Shown here piece after piece: positions 24,969 through 35,783 of a DNA stretch of 64,000 nt. Positions within the stretch are counted from its first letter, which is position 1. Every line of letters starts with the position of its first letter. The DNA comes from Pholiota molesta. Taxonomy: Eukaryota; Basidiomycota; Agaricomycetes; Agaricales; Strophariaceae. The DNA is taken from assembly GCA_014925825.1 (NCBI GenBank), contig JACGCK010000026.1:1-64000 (forward strand). Reading direction: 5' to 3'. The notes under the pieces were generated by a model. The model searched no databases, was not told the origin of the DNA, and saw nothing but the letters and a program-made list of their open reading frames with translations. Position numbers and translations under genes: made by a program.

Positions 24969-27160
24969 TCATACGGAGGACGCCACGCTGCGCTTTTCCT
25001 CCTCTTCTCGTTCTAGTTCTTTTGCAATTTTCAGATCCTAGAAAAATTTCAACAAATGTTTAGGAAATAACGTCGAAAGAAAACGGGAAGCAAAAATGCT
25101 TACCATGCATGGAGAGAATGTACTGCGCATCCTAATTTGCGGACCGTACTTGTAGAACAGGAACGGGCACGGCACGAAGAGCAGCGCTAGGAGCCCAATA
25201 AGTGTACAAGCCCAGTTGACGCCCAGCTGAAATCAAATTGTCAGTAAACTGTCGTCTGGAACGCGGAGGGATAAATAAGAAAGTATACGAACATTAGTGA
25301 ACATCTGCACGGTGAACAAGGGGAAGGAGGCTGCAACTGCGGAGCGCACAACAGTGTTGGCGGCGAACGCGGACGCGCTGTACATCAGGTACGTGTCCAC
25401 AAGGTAGCTCTGCAGAACGCGCCATGAATGAGAAAGGTCTCAGATATAGAACATGGGACGATGAGACGTACCAAGAACGACATGAAGATCAACGATATCC
25501 CCGTGCCGATGACAATCGTGCTGAGCGCGGGAACGTACCACGGGATGCTGGCGTACTCGCCGGTCCATCCAAGCCAGAAGATACCAACGACGAGCAGCGG
25601 GCTGCCGATCATTGCGCCGAGCAGACGTTCCTCTGGCGGCGGGAACCCCTTCCACTTCTTGATGAGCTCGGGGTAGTGCCTCGTCGTCCAGAAGTTGATC
25701 GCGGACCCGAGGGTAGTGCCGATGCCTATGCCAATGAAGATGAGGCCGTCCTGCGCGATGGTGAAGTCCCGTCGTACAATGAAGACGACAGGGAATGCTT
25801 CGAACACTACAGACCTGTCAGACATGTCTTGTCGGACTCATTGAAAAACGGACTACTCACATGCATATAGCAAGCCATATACCATCGACAGATACACGGT
25901 GACGAGCAACAGGATGGGCTCCATCGCGAGCATTATGAACGGGCGGAACAGGGTACGTTGGATGACCCCTTTCAACGACCAATCCTGCTTCTCATGTTCA
26001 GCGTAAACGTCCTTGTTCGCTGCAGGATCCTCTTTGCGCAGCCTCTTGGCTTTCTTCTGGAGGATGACGGGGGAATATGTCTCGGGTAGACAGGGTATCA
26101 TGATCAAGGTGCACACACCCGCGAACATGAACATGACCCAGAAGACCCATCGCCACGAGACGGGGCTTTCGACAATGCTAGAAGAAAAGGACCATTAGAG
26201 AATATTCGACGACTTCGATAAGTAAATGATAAATGACGCACTATCCGGTAACAATGGGGCCAAGAACTGGTCCTAGGAAAACACTGGCTGTGAAGAGACT
26301 CGTCGCTGGACCACGTCCAACCGCGGGCCAAATATCCGCGATCACGCCTAAATCATGTATTCAGGATGTGATCGAAACTATCAGAAAGAGAATACATACC
26401 TCCAGAATTCGTAACCGGAGCGGCTGCGAAAAATCCGGACAAGAAGCGCGTAACGAGCAGTGTTTCGATGTTATGCGCGAGTGCTTGCCCAATGATGAAA
26501 AGCGCGTAGGAGGTCATCGTCACGACGAAGATAGGTTTCCTTCCAACGAGCTCGCTTCCAGGGCCCCAAAATAGGGGCTTTAAAATATGTCAGATAAGCA
26601 AATTCAGCGCAGGAAGATAAAGACGCTTACTCCGAAAACATAACCCAAAAGGAAAGTAGTAGTCAGGAGATATGACACCTCCTTTGAAACGCCAAATTCT
26701 TTGACGATAGCCATCGTTGCTGACGAAGGCGCCGACGATGCAAACGTGCTGATTTTCAGTTAGAAGTGGGACGCGGAAAGAAAATCCACTAAGATAGGAC
26801 GTACACATTCACGGTCATGACAATGCACACCAGTGTCAAAAACCACTTGTACCGGATGGTCCAATTCTGAGGATTCGTAGGATCGGTGGGACCGTCCCAT
26901 GTCACCATATTGGAATCATCCTTCGGTAGCTCGGGAATGGTGTTGGGAACAGGGTCTCGGGGCTCATCACCGCCATACCGTACAATTTCTTCTTCTCCTC
27001 GCGATGTCAGCTCTTGAATGTCAACGTTCTTGGGTTTAATTGGCGATCCAAGCTTCTCACTGTCGAGCGAGGGGTACTGTTCTAGATAGGTGGTCGACGT
27101 CCGCGCCGAACTGACCAAGGTTGGGGGTACGGAGTGATCAGAGGTGACCTGATGCAGCAT
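24969..27160 (-). CDS. MFS drug:H+ antiporter (DHA1-type, 12 TM)
   Basis: At least eight exons join from MLHQVTSDHSVPPTL (27160) to a TGA at 24969 after EREEEKRSVASSV. A cytosolic N-terminal region of about 100 residues leads into PTDPTNPQNWTIRYKWFLTL, typical of the Tpo1/Flu1-like DHA1 group. Later motifs are FGPLFWGPGSELVGRKPIFV (motif A-like loop), the motif C region GPVLGPIVTG and SWRWVFWVMFMFAGV, then a central cytosolic loop (KAKRLRKEDPAANKD) and the second half with FEAFPVVFIVRRDF and PPPEERLLGAMIGSPLLVVG. The family exports drugs, polyamines or small toxic compounds across the plasma membrane using the proton gradient. The gene appears intact. The substrate is unknown, and there is no neighbouring biosynthetic gene. 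Confidence 0.9.
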
Positions 27161-28240
27161 AACTTCGAGGAAAGGGAAGGTGGACGAAGGTGGATAGAAA
27201 CTGAACAGGTGAAACGACCTCTTATGTCTTTTGCACAAAATAAATGAACCGGTAATTTTTTATCCGAGTATGCGCACTCTTGAGGCGCTTATAAAGTAGG
27301 GAATTGACACCATTATCGATCTTGCACCCACCAAGTTTTACGACGAGATTATTCATTGAATGATCGCCGAAGCCGAATCTATCGTGCGCACGCATACGGA
27401 TCCGCAGCTGTGCGTCATAGGCAGTGAGTAATGCTTCAATGTTCGCGAAAATTATCACATCCTCAGCGTTTGCGAGGCTTGGCTGCAACTTGGCAGTGCA
27501 AGCTCTGCAGTATGTACATGTCTCGCTATGGATTATGGGCGATAGTGGGTGATTGCGTTCCAGAGACTTCCAGAGCCGCCGGCTTGGCGCATTGGACTAT
27601 CCAGGGACCGGAACATACCAGAAAATAGGCTGAAATACCCCTACGGGTGAACGATGTCCCTCGTCCTACTTCGGTTTTCCACTCTTCTCCATGCTCACAT
27701 CGTGCCGCTCATCGTCGATGGCAACGTTCATATCTATCGCAATTTCGTCAGTCAGCATATAAGACTAGAAGACAATTATGGGAATAACTGACAGTATCGG
27801 ATTCATAAGCATATCTGTAGAGTCCTCGATGTAAAGGAATGGACAGTCCGTGCGTCGGGATGAGATTTGATGAGATGGATGTCTAAAAGATCCACACGGT
27901 GGCATCGATCGGGTAAAGTGATCCGTCCCGATGCCGAAAACTCGTGGCCGGCTAACGGCTATCATCAACGCCGGTTGTTAAATGCGGACCCGCAGTCAAT
28001 GGGCTTCAATGGTGCCACACGTTTGCCAAGGGTCTGCCAGAGTGCTACTGAGGGGCACTTGCAATCACTTCAGCATAAGTATTCGATAAGTATAGCTGCT
28101 ACATCCTTCAAATAAAATTCCAGGTGAAGCAGTGCTAACTACTCATATTAATACATCCATTCCATAGTAAACCCAATGAACTGAAGCACGACGTACTCCC
28201 GACTTCAAAGTCATAGATCAACCACCGCGAAAAAATCTAC
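27161..28240. other. Intergenic interval
   Basis: About 1.1 kb containing the MFS promoter and the 3' end of the Sae2/CtIP gene. No other supported feature was seen. Confidence 0.4.
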
Positions 28241-30507
28241 TCACTTCCTCTTATACCGTCCACCCCTCGCCGCCTCCCTATCGACCTCCTCCTGCTTACG
28301 CCTATGCATCTCCGCAGCTTTCTTATTGATCTCTGTGGCCTCTTGCGTATTAGGGAATCCAATATCCCAATAATTAGGCGGCGTCGGTGCCCGCGCCCAC
28401 GTATGTCGATGGCGGGAGATCGCCTTCTTGTGCGACTCGATATCTGCCTTGTTCCGGCTCGACGACCCCGCATTTCGGTCGGACCTCTGCGGCGAGCTGG
28501 TTGGCGAGCGCCAAAGCGGTTGCTGCAGCCGCTTTGGGAGAGGCCCAACGCTTTCGTAGTACTATTTGGTAAGAGCGGCTCAGCAACCGAGGCATGAATA
28601 AGGACATAATGTACATTGCAAACACTTACATCGCGACAACATTCGCAATCTCCGCCGTGCATTCTACGACGAGCGTCTCGATTCCGGACGACTTCGTCAT
28701 ATTGGTAATCCAGCCCGCCATTAGCATTGGGGTCAATAGCGTATATTGCGTTCAACGCCGGTCTATCGCTGACGTCAGAACCAGAAACGTAAAACAAGGA
28801 AAAGGAAAACATACTGAGTAACAGCATTTGACTTTCCATATCTTCCACGCCCTTTGAATGCCGAGTAGTCATCCGGGCGGACGCAACTCTTATCTTGCAG
28901 AGGCGTTACATGATCATCTTGAATCTGCCGCCCTTTCCCTTTCCTAGTCGAAGACGTCGCGTCCTCAGAGAGCTTAGGCGGCACGTCATGTGTGCTATAC
29001 CTGCGGCGTGCATTGTCAGTGGATTCGTCGGTGTCTTTATGCATGGGCTCAGCCAGGCTTTGCCGGCGTTTGGCGCCACGAGGAGACAACTGAGCGAACA
29101 CTGGGCGTGGTGGCAGATTTGCATGAACTCCGAGTTTGGAAGAACCAGCTTCTGGGGTTGTTGCAAGCACCTTGGAATCAGTGCTATGTTCTGGTTGCTT
29201 TGTGGAGGATGAACTCTCTAAAATAAAAATTGAATGTTTATCGCGAAAAAAAAAATCGCCATCAACATACCTTGTGATTCGTCTTCTGTTTCAGAGACGT
29301 CGGGCATGTGTGCGGCAGAGAGAGGTGTTGATTTTGTAATGTTAGATGGTGCGATCGTCGCTGAGCTGGATATAGATCTAGAAAATATATTCAGCTTTAT
29401 TACCTGGAAGAGATAGGGAAAAGGGATTTACGCAGGACGTGATTGGGAAGATAATGGCCTGCGCGTTGGCGAAGCAATGCGTAAAGGTGACTTCGAAGGG
29501 GTAGTAAAATTCGTGACTGATCGCAGAAGGGTATTGTGAGGTAGTGGCGAGGCCGAAGCTTTAGAATTGGGAGAAATACGACGTTTCTTTTGTGGTGGCA
29601 TAGGAGTTCCGTCGTTTTCCTTATCGCTTTCCATTTCTATACGGCCAAAGGGAGGTGCATTTCTTAGCCCAGGTGAAGCTGTATGGAACAATTATCAATG
29701 TTAAGAAGATCAAGAAAATGCATATATTGTGAACAAAATAAGCATACCCTCTGATAATCCGTCCAAAAACGAAATGTTAATGCGACCTTCTCTAATATCT
29801 TGGATTTTTCGCATTACGCCCGGTTTCCACTTCGCAACTCTCTTTTTCTCTGCTTCGCTTACCCCGGGATGCTGGTCATCAGGCTGGTCAGAGACGAGCC
29901 AGTGATAAAAGACCTTCCAGGTCATGTAATCGGCTTTATAGCGCTCTCCAGCACGTCGCCTGACATCGTCAAGCTTGTCGTACTTGACAACTAGATCTCT
30001 GGATTAACGTCAGTCGCTGTGATATTATATACCTCAAAACACTTACTGATGTTCCTTTTTCAGCCTTCGATGATCCTGTTCCACAGCTCTGAGGGACATA
30101 TCAGCTGGGAGATACAACATTCATCGCGCTACACACTTGTTTTTCTCCACCAGCGCCTTCAGATCCTGTTCCGACTTCGCCAACTTCGCCTGAAGAAGCT
30201 GCACTTCGACCTGCTCCAGCTTCAGACGCGCATTGGCCTCTTGCACGCGCTGGATGCTGTCACGTAGCCCTGGGCCAAGCCCCGCGGACTCGATGTCGTG
30301 AAGCGCTTCATCCAAGCTCGAGTAGGCCAGCAGCTCTACTAGTTTCCGCGCGTGGTTAGTGGTTTCGAAGAGCTTGATGTTGAGGCTGCGTTCCACATAG
30401 GCGTGGCGGCGCTTAAGGTCGTTTAGCTCGCTTTGGTGCTGTGCTTGGAGTTGTTGATCCCGTTCGCGAAGAGATATGCTTGAATATGTGGTTTTGTCGG
30501 GCGCCAT
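28241..30507 (-). CDS. Sae2/Ctp1/CtIP-family DNA end-resection protein
   Basis: The exon chain starts MAPDKTTYSSISLRERDQQL (30507) with a long heptad-rich N-terminal region suited to coiled-coil oligomerisation (ELNDLKRRHAYVERSLNIKL, later EQDHRRLKKEHQDLVVKYDK). A long Ser/Thr/Pro-rich middle follows (KENDGTPMPPQKKRRISP carries basic nuclear-import-like residues). The C terminus has the family signature: DDYSAFKGRGRY, then GGDCECCRDYYESVGPLP (paired cysteines) and ISRHRHTWARAPTPPNYWDI followed by GFPNTQE. The protein ends GGRYKRK at 28241. CtIP/Sae2/Ctp1 proteins activate the Mre11-Rad50-Nbs1 nuclease to trim DNA double-strand-break ends, and CDK and ATM/ATR-type kinases regulate them through the disordered middle. 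All family hallmarks are visible and no break was found. Confidence 0.88.
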
Positions 30508-30605
30508 CGAGAGTTAGCAGAGGAGCCCGCCTTGGTTGGCACGCTTATGCACCACGTTGTAGTGGCCCAGTGGGTTGGCAGTAGATCAGCAAAGGTCAAC
30601 TGCCA

Positions 30606-30710
30606 AAGCCCCTACTTGCGAAGTTCGAACTACGCGAGCCCTGTGAAGTGAATGTCACGCGCATAACCCGTGATCGCGCGTTTACTAAAATTTTATTTTG
30701 GTCCGTCACT
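30606..30710. promoter_or_regulatory. 5' part of the F-box copy 1 promoter, separated from its gene
   Basis: About 30629-30684 is nearly identical to 35591-35642 upstream of F-box copy 2 (shared ACTACGCGAGCCCTGTGAAG and ATAACCCGTGATCGCGCGTT, with 4 extra bases in this copy). In copy 2 this block lies about 100 bp before the ATG. Here the RecQ/DUF6589 element has pushed it 3.2 kb away. Confidence 0.65.
30701..30710. repeat. Left flanking direct repeat of the RecQ/DUF6589 element
   Basis: GTCCGTCACT, identical to 33811-33820. Because the next base and the right terminal base are ambiguous, the duplication could be 9 or 10 bp. Confidence 0.7.
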
Positions 30711-30747
30711 AGTCTGCTTCCAAACGCGCATAGTTTACCGGCGTAAC
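30711..30747 (+). repeat. Left terminal inverted repeat of the RecQ/DUF6589 element
   Basis: Starts AGTCTGCTTCCAAACGCGC. It matches the reverse complement of 33688-33724 at 31 of 37 positions and ends with the conserved GGCGTAAC. Confidence 0.7.
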
Positions 30748-30861
30748 AAAAAACGTCACGTGCATATCACGTTTCGCTCTCACGGCCCCCGACGCGTCGT
30801 TAATTAGATACCCCCTCGACTGTATTATTTACGCGTTCTCACTGAAATAAATCGCTTCACA

Positions 30862-31816
30862 ATGCCCAATTCAACTCTTGAAGCTCGATACAAATTCGCC
30901 TCACCGGAAGGCCTCCATTTTTGTCGCCAAACTCTCCTCTCCGTGCTACCATTCTGCCCACACGACTATCAATTGACAGGTGTCGCATCTATTTTGGATG
31001 GCCATGATCTTCTCGCGGTCTCTGCCACTGGATCCGGCAAAACAGCGTATACGTATATGACCTTGCTTGTCATTAAAGCCCTTCAAAAAGATCCCGGCCG
31101 AAGTCCTTCAGTGATTTTTCCAAACAATGCAGCTATACTTGTTGTTTCCCCTACGACTGCACTTGAAGAAGACCAGGTAAGTCAATAATAATTCATGGTA
31201 GATTACTTGTCATTGATAGTGTTTACAGGAATTAAAACTGCGAAAATTCGGCCTGACTGCCCAAGCTATCAACAGTGTCACAAAGGAAGAGGCCGCAAAG
31301 AAGGAAATCAATATTTGGAAACAAGTGGAAGCTGAAACCGACGTAATCTTAGTATCTCCGGAGATGATAAAGAGTCCAGGCTTTCAATACTTGGTCGACA
31401 GCCAGGCTTTTTCTGCCCGATTATTTGCGATCTGCTTCGATGAAGTCCATTTGCTAAATAGTTGGGGCCTGGCATTCCGGACGGAATTCCAACAAGTTGC
31501 ATTCTTGCGCAAAAGATTTATACGTCCAGTGGTGCTATTTGGAACAACAGCAACCCTTCGACTTGGCCTTCCAATGACGACAATACTCAACTTTCTTGGG
31601 TTCAAAGAAGATAATTTTATTCTTCATCGTCGATCAAATGCACGTCCGGATGTCAAGCTTATTGTTCGAACTCTTGATGCCACACAAAATAGCGAAAGCT
31701 TTCCGCAGTTGGACTGGGTTCTCAAAGAAACAAGGAAAACATTAATCTTCTGCCCAACAATTCGCTATGGGTTCAAACTTGCAGTCTATTTCTGGTATCA
31801 TTCGAGTAGGGGATGA
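30862..31816 (+). pseudogene. RecQ-type DEAD/H-box helicase, N-terminal part only
   Basis: Two exons (30862-31176 and from 31229) give the first helicase domain: PHDYQLTGVASILDGHDLLA, Walker A AVSATGSGKTA, AAILVVSPTTALEEDQ (motif Ia region), the DEVH box ICFDEVHLLNSWG and the motif III-like LFGTTATLRLG. The protein breaks just after TLIFCPTIRYGFKLAVYFWY and ends within five codons at a TGA. The second RecA-like domain, zinc-binding region and any C-terminal domains are absent. RecQ helicases unwind DNA 3' to 5' in repair and recombination, and multicopy RecQ genes are known in fungal subtelomeres and repeats. This copy should be inactive as a helicase. Confidence 0.8.
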
Positions 31817-33566
31817 ACGATGCGCATAGACTGAACGCCGTTCTCGTGAAATTGGAGGTATTCCTTGAGTTGAACCATTTTCTCATAAGTAAGCCCGTCT
31901 CCTCCAATGGGAAAGAGGCGTTCCTTGAATGATTCCTTCGTTTGACCAGTTTGCTCAAGAAAATCGAGCAGCGCGGCGTTGAGATCGGTAGTGATTGTTT
32001 CGTTACGGCTACTGGATGCCAACGGATGCACCTTTGACGGCTTTGCTTTGAGCGGCTGCTTTGCAACCTTGGTTCGATACCGCAGGGTGATTTCGGGCTG
32101 GAGAGACGAGAGAAGAGGAACATAATGGACCAAGGTGCTGACCCACTGAAGGACACAAATCGCCTCAATATGGGCGTCATCTACAAGTCCGTGTAGTTGG
32201 TGGAGTGTGAGTGACCTTCGAGATTGTTCAAATTGAGTGCGTCGAACATTTCCGAGCTCAAAGGCGGAAATATCGACGCCGTCTAGCTCGATCTCGTAAT
32301 AGGTGGCGGCAAGACCAATGTTGAGTCGATTTTGGCGGCCCATTGACGTGTCGCGTTGAAACAAATAGTTCTGGACGTTATCGAGGCGGATTATGCCGAT
32401 CGTTGCTGGGTTGAGTCCATGAGAAAGGGTAAGCGCAGCTTCACATTCGGAAAGCGCATCCATTGAGCGAACGACGGTGTTGTATGAGGGCATGTCGCCT
32501 ATCCGGCTACGATAGCGAAAGAGGTCGAAGGGAGCCTTTGATCCAAAATATACAAGGGCTGTGGCAAGTGGAAGGAGTTTGGCATGCGAGGAACGGGAAT
32601 AGTCGATGGAGCTGATAACATTAACAGCAACCTTGAAAAATGTTTGTTAGGCGGCTTTCATAAATTAAGAATGTAAAGCCAACCTACCAGATGAGGAGGA
32701 CGCTTTGTCCGTATTGCATTGCTACTATCGCGAGGGCGCCGACTTGCCAATGTGTTGACCAGATTCCACAAGAGAGGTTGGTGTGTGGTAATGATTTCCT
32801 TAGCGCTTTCGAATGTCAGAGCTCCAACATCGCGCCATTCAATCTTCTTTTCGTTGTGGCGCTTGTCGGATAACGAGAGCTGTAGTCCGCTAGACGTGGA
32901 GACCGCAGACTCGGCTTCTGCTACGAGCTTCTTGAGGACGATCTGCACGGCGAATGAGGTGAGCGCGGGACGAATGGGCTTGAGCTCGGTGTAAGGCGTA
33001 TTCGTCGTGTACATGTAAGGGGAGTCTCGCTCCAAACGACCGTATGGGTGTCTGTACCAGCAGTCGAGAATTTTAGAAGGCGGGTATTTAACGTTGCCGT
33101 TGAAGAAATGTTGGAGGGTAGCTGTGATAGATTCGCGCGAAATGTTCCAGTGGTTGAAACGAGAGTCATGGGCGTCGAGCGTCGTCTGAGAGAAATCGAG
33201 ATCCGTGGTTGGCTGGGAAGCGTAGAAGAGCGCCTCGCTGAGTGTCCAATCGAGTTCATGCTTGATAAAGCCGTAAAAAAGCTTAACCTTGTCAGAAATA
33301 GTAAGCGGTGACATTTTTCCGCGTTTGCGGCGCTCTGCCGTTGCTGGAGTATTCTCTTTACCCCATGCCTTTCGTTTAGACCTTAAGGTGTTTTGTGGTG
33401 TTGCCTGAGAATTGTGATTGGAAGGTATGGGGGAGAAAGGAGCAGAATAGTAGCCGGAGACACCAGTACCAGGAGTATTCCAAGATGTAGAGTAATTAGC
33501 CAAGGGAGTGTGTGTAGTAACTTTATAAGGAGTGTGTAGAGCATTATTTTGTTGAGATTCCGACAT
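31798..33566 (-). pseudogene. DUF6589-family protein, C-terminally truncated
   Basis: Two exons (33566-32688 and 32631-31798) join in frame. The N-terminal half is Ser/Pro-rich with basic stretches (RSKRKAWGKE, ERRKRGK), then a helical region (FYGFIKHELDWTLSEALFYA). The second exon holds the domain seen in multicopy basidiomycete DUF6589 proteins: DMPSYNTVVRSMDALSECEA, RLDNVQNYLFQRDTSMGRQN, DDAHIEAICVLQWVSTLVHY and LFPIGGDGLTYEKMVQLKEY. It stops after RIVHPLLE exactly where the opposite-strand helicase also ends, so the C-terminal third is missing. Function of the domain is unknown to me. Its repeat-element setting makes a transposase or recombination role thinkable, but no catalytic motif can be claimed. 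Confidence 0.7.
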
Positions 33567-33687
33567 GAGAAGCCTTAGTTTACACGTAGATTAAGCAGGG
33601 AATTCTGTTTACAGCAAGCAGACGCGCAGACGCGTTGTGTATATTGGTCACATGGTACATCGTGGGAGTAAATAGCGTGGAAAAGTG

Positions 33688-33724
33688 GTTACGCCAGTAT
33701 ACACGGCGCGTTTGCAAGCAGACT
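33688..33724 (-). repeat. Right inverted repeat of the RecQ/DUF6589 element
   Basis: Its reverse complement begins AGTCTGCTTGCAAACGCGC and matches 30711-30747. The 86 bp beyond it hold a 22-bp near-duplicate (TGATCGA-TATCATCAA, twice) and end in GGGAGACTA before the direct repeat. Confidence 0.6.
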
Positions 33725-33810
33725 CCGGATGGAAAGTTGATCGACTATCATCAACTGATTGATCGAATATCATCAATCGCTTTCCACTAGAGTCTGCCTA
33801 CGGGAGACTA

Positions 33811-33820
33811 GTCCGTCACT
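33811..33820. repeat. Right flanking direct repeat of the RecQ/DUF6589 element
   Basis: GTCCGTCACT, identical to 30701-30710. It is followed by GGCGAG, as in the unoccupied site of F-box copy 2. Confidence 0.7.
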
Positions 33821-33867
33821 GGCGAGTTCTTCAAACCCTCATCTCATCTCCCCGCTTCAATATATCG

Positions 33868-35225
33868 ATGTCTGCCAAAGAATTCTATTCCAAGAACGAC
33901 CCTCCTCATCTCCCTTACCTCCCACCAGAACTATGGACCCATATAATCCGACATGCGACATGGGTACCTGGAGGCTACGACCCGGAATTGACGGAATTAG
34001 CGCTCAGTGTGAACGCAAACACGATGAACAAGGAACGATTGGAAGCTTGGAAGAAAGCTTTGGTCGGTCAGAGTTCCAGTTTTATGCTGAGGATCGCTTG
34101 AATGATAAAATCGTTTAGGTAACAAGACGAGCTCTGGTGCGGGTAAGCAAGGCGTGGTACACATTGGCGTCGCCTTTCCTCTACGAGTATATTCTCCTCG
34201 GAAAAGGAAAGGCTGTTTCGTCTTTGCTATGCGGAATGCATAGAACGCAGCAAGGTGTCGAATCCGAAGATAGCACACGGCCGATAGGGTGGTGGACCAA
34301 GCGCCTTGACGTGAACTTCCGGAACAGCACTAGTGATCCAAGAGCTGACATGGACGCATTGGCAGATTTAATGACACATCTGCCCAACCTTCGCGTCCTG
34401 ACGTTCTCGATTACTGGCAACCTATACAAGAAGAGAATACCTCCGAACGTGTTAGGGTCTGTTTCTTGTCGCGAAACCCTGAAATTCGTCCATTTCTACA
34501 CCTACTGCCTTCCGTCGGCGGAGAATTGGACCGTCTTTCTGGAACAGCATCCCTATCTCGAATCGGCGAACTTGAACAATCACGTATTTTCCGCCAGATC
34601 TCACGGACGACTCGGTTGCCTACGGACTATCCACATCAATCACGATAGTACATATCTTCATCGTATTCCAGCTGGAGATTTTTCGTGGCATACCAGCTTC
34701 CCCGCCGTTCGGGCTGCAACATATGACTTGGAATTCAGCATGGATGACGAACGAGCCGAACAATTTTTTACTGCGTTTGGCCCGAAGTTGACAACCATCC
34801 AACTTAGCCAACTGCGCTTGGACCCGGAAGACCCGTGGAATGACACGGAGATCGAGGCTAATCTGGAAGAAACCTTGCACTGGATGCGGTCGGAATGCCA
34901 CGCCTTGGAGCATATCAATCTCTTGTTTCGCTCCTGGCACATTTTTACCCTCTTCAAGGACGCCGACATTTTTCCATCCAAAGTCTCCACGCTCACCATT
35001 CGTATCCTTCAAGGCCAAGTTTCCAAGGAAATGACCGCCCAGCTATTTCAAAGGATATTTTCGTCGATGAAAAATCGTAATCCGAACCTCAAAACGATCC
35101 AGTTTTCTAATAGGATGAATGTTCGCGGATTACGCGCCCATCCGAGGGCCTTGACGGAGGGATTACGGCGCATGAGCGACATTGGCCTCGTTATCAAGGA
35201 CAACGAAGGATGTATCATGGAGTAG
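33868..35225 (+). CDS. F-box-like protein, copy 1 (intact)
   Basis: Exon 1 (33868-34062) and exon 2 (34119-35225) give 433 residues. The N terminus PHLPYLPPELWTHIIRHATW is an F-box-like motif that would bind Skp1 in an SCF ubiquitin ligase. The rest (RVSKAWYTLASPFLYEYILL, NLRVLTFSITG, then leucine-rich blocks to DNEGCIME) resembles the variable substrate-binding part of the large basidiomycete F-box families. The donor is weak (GTCGGT here, GTCAGT in the other copies). It is the only undamaged member of four copies in the window, but its upstream promoter was split by the RecQ/DUF6589 element. Upstream leader and downstream 3' sequence are duplicated at copy 2. Confidence 0.75.
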
Positions 35226-35741
35226 GTCCTTGCTGCTGTACCAGGATAATCGTAGCGAGCCCGCTATAGCTTATTTTGTAAATACTTACAATTTCTAGAG
35301 AATTTTGCCAAGGAGTCTGCGTCAGCTTCGAATTCGGTAGGTGCAATTCATGCCTTGCACTTTGATGCAGTGCTTCCATCTGTGGAGTAACGTTCAGACC
35401 GTTCTCCTTTGAGGAGCAAACATTATTTCAACGATTGTGATAAACAGCAAACACGCTCGACTCTGGGGGGTCCAAGCATCGTCGACGGCGATTGACAAGA
35501 ACGCTGTGTCCCGGTCTCAAATCACAGGGGATTGTAGATTCCTCTCCATAGACAGGCCAGCTTCTGGTCTAAGCCCCTACTACTACTAGTACTACGCGAG
35601 CCCTGTGAAGTGTCACGCGCATAACCCGTGATCGCGCGTTTATTCAACGCCGTCGCTGGCGGTTTCCTCGAGGCCCATCTGGTCCGCTGGGCACTCAAAG
35701 CTCAAAGGCTCAAACCCTCATCTCCCCGCTTCAATATATCG
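35226..35741. other. 3' region of F-box copy 1 and promoter of copy 2
   Basis: About 35226-35545 is near-identical to 42462-42785 behind copy 2. From 35570 to the ATG of copy 2 the sequence repeats the copy 1 promoter and leader (CCCCGCTTCAATATATCGAT before both ATGs). It marks a tandem duplication of the whole gene unit. Confidence 0.65.
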
Positions 35742-35783
35742 ATGTCTGCCAAAGAATTCTATCACAAGAACGATCCTCATATC

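Larger units (their letters stand above)
30711..33810. mobile_element. RecQ-helicase/DUF6589 element, internally deleted (3.1 kb)
   Basis: The left end (30711-30747) and an inner right segment (33688-33724) form a 37-bp inverted repeat with 31 matches (consensus start AGTCTGCTTSCAAACGCGC). The direct repeat GTCCGTCACT sits immediately left (30701-30710) and at 33811-33820 on the right. The duplicated F-box copy 2 has one uninterrupted version of this site (GCCGTCGCTGGCG near 35650), which supports the segment being an insertion. Cargo is a RecQ-type helicase reading inward from the left and a DUF6589 gene reading inward from the right, both truncated at about 31800. A 9-10-bp duplication with inverted ends is in the range of Mutator-like elements, but the class is not established. 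An extra 86 bp lies between the right inverted repeat and the right direct repeat. Confidence 0.7.

Noticed and set aside
28304..28597. Plus-strand Arg-rich frames opposite the CtIP C terminus
   Set aside because: Reverse-strand shadows of the conserved CECC/RHR region of the Sae2/CtIP gene.
28241..31816. Sae2/CtIP gene next to a RecQ-type helicase as a DNA end-resection module
   Set aside because: CtIP and RecQ proteins do cooperate in resection, but here the helicase is truncated and sits inside a mobile element inserted in an F-box promoter, so the adjacency is accidental.
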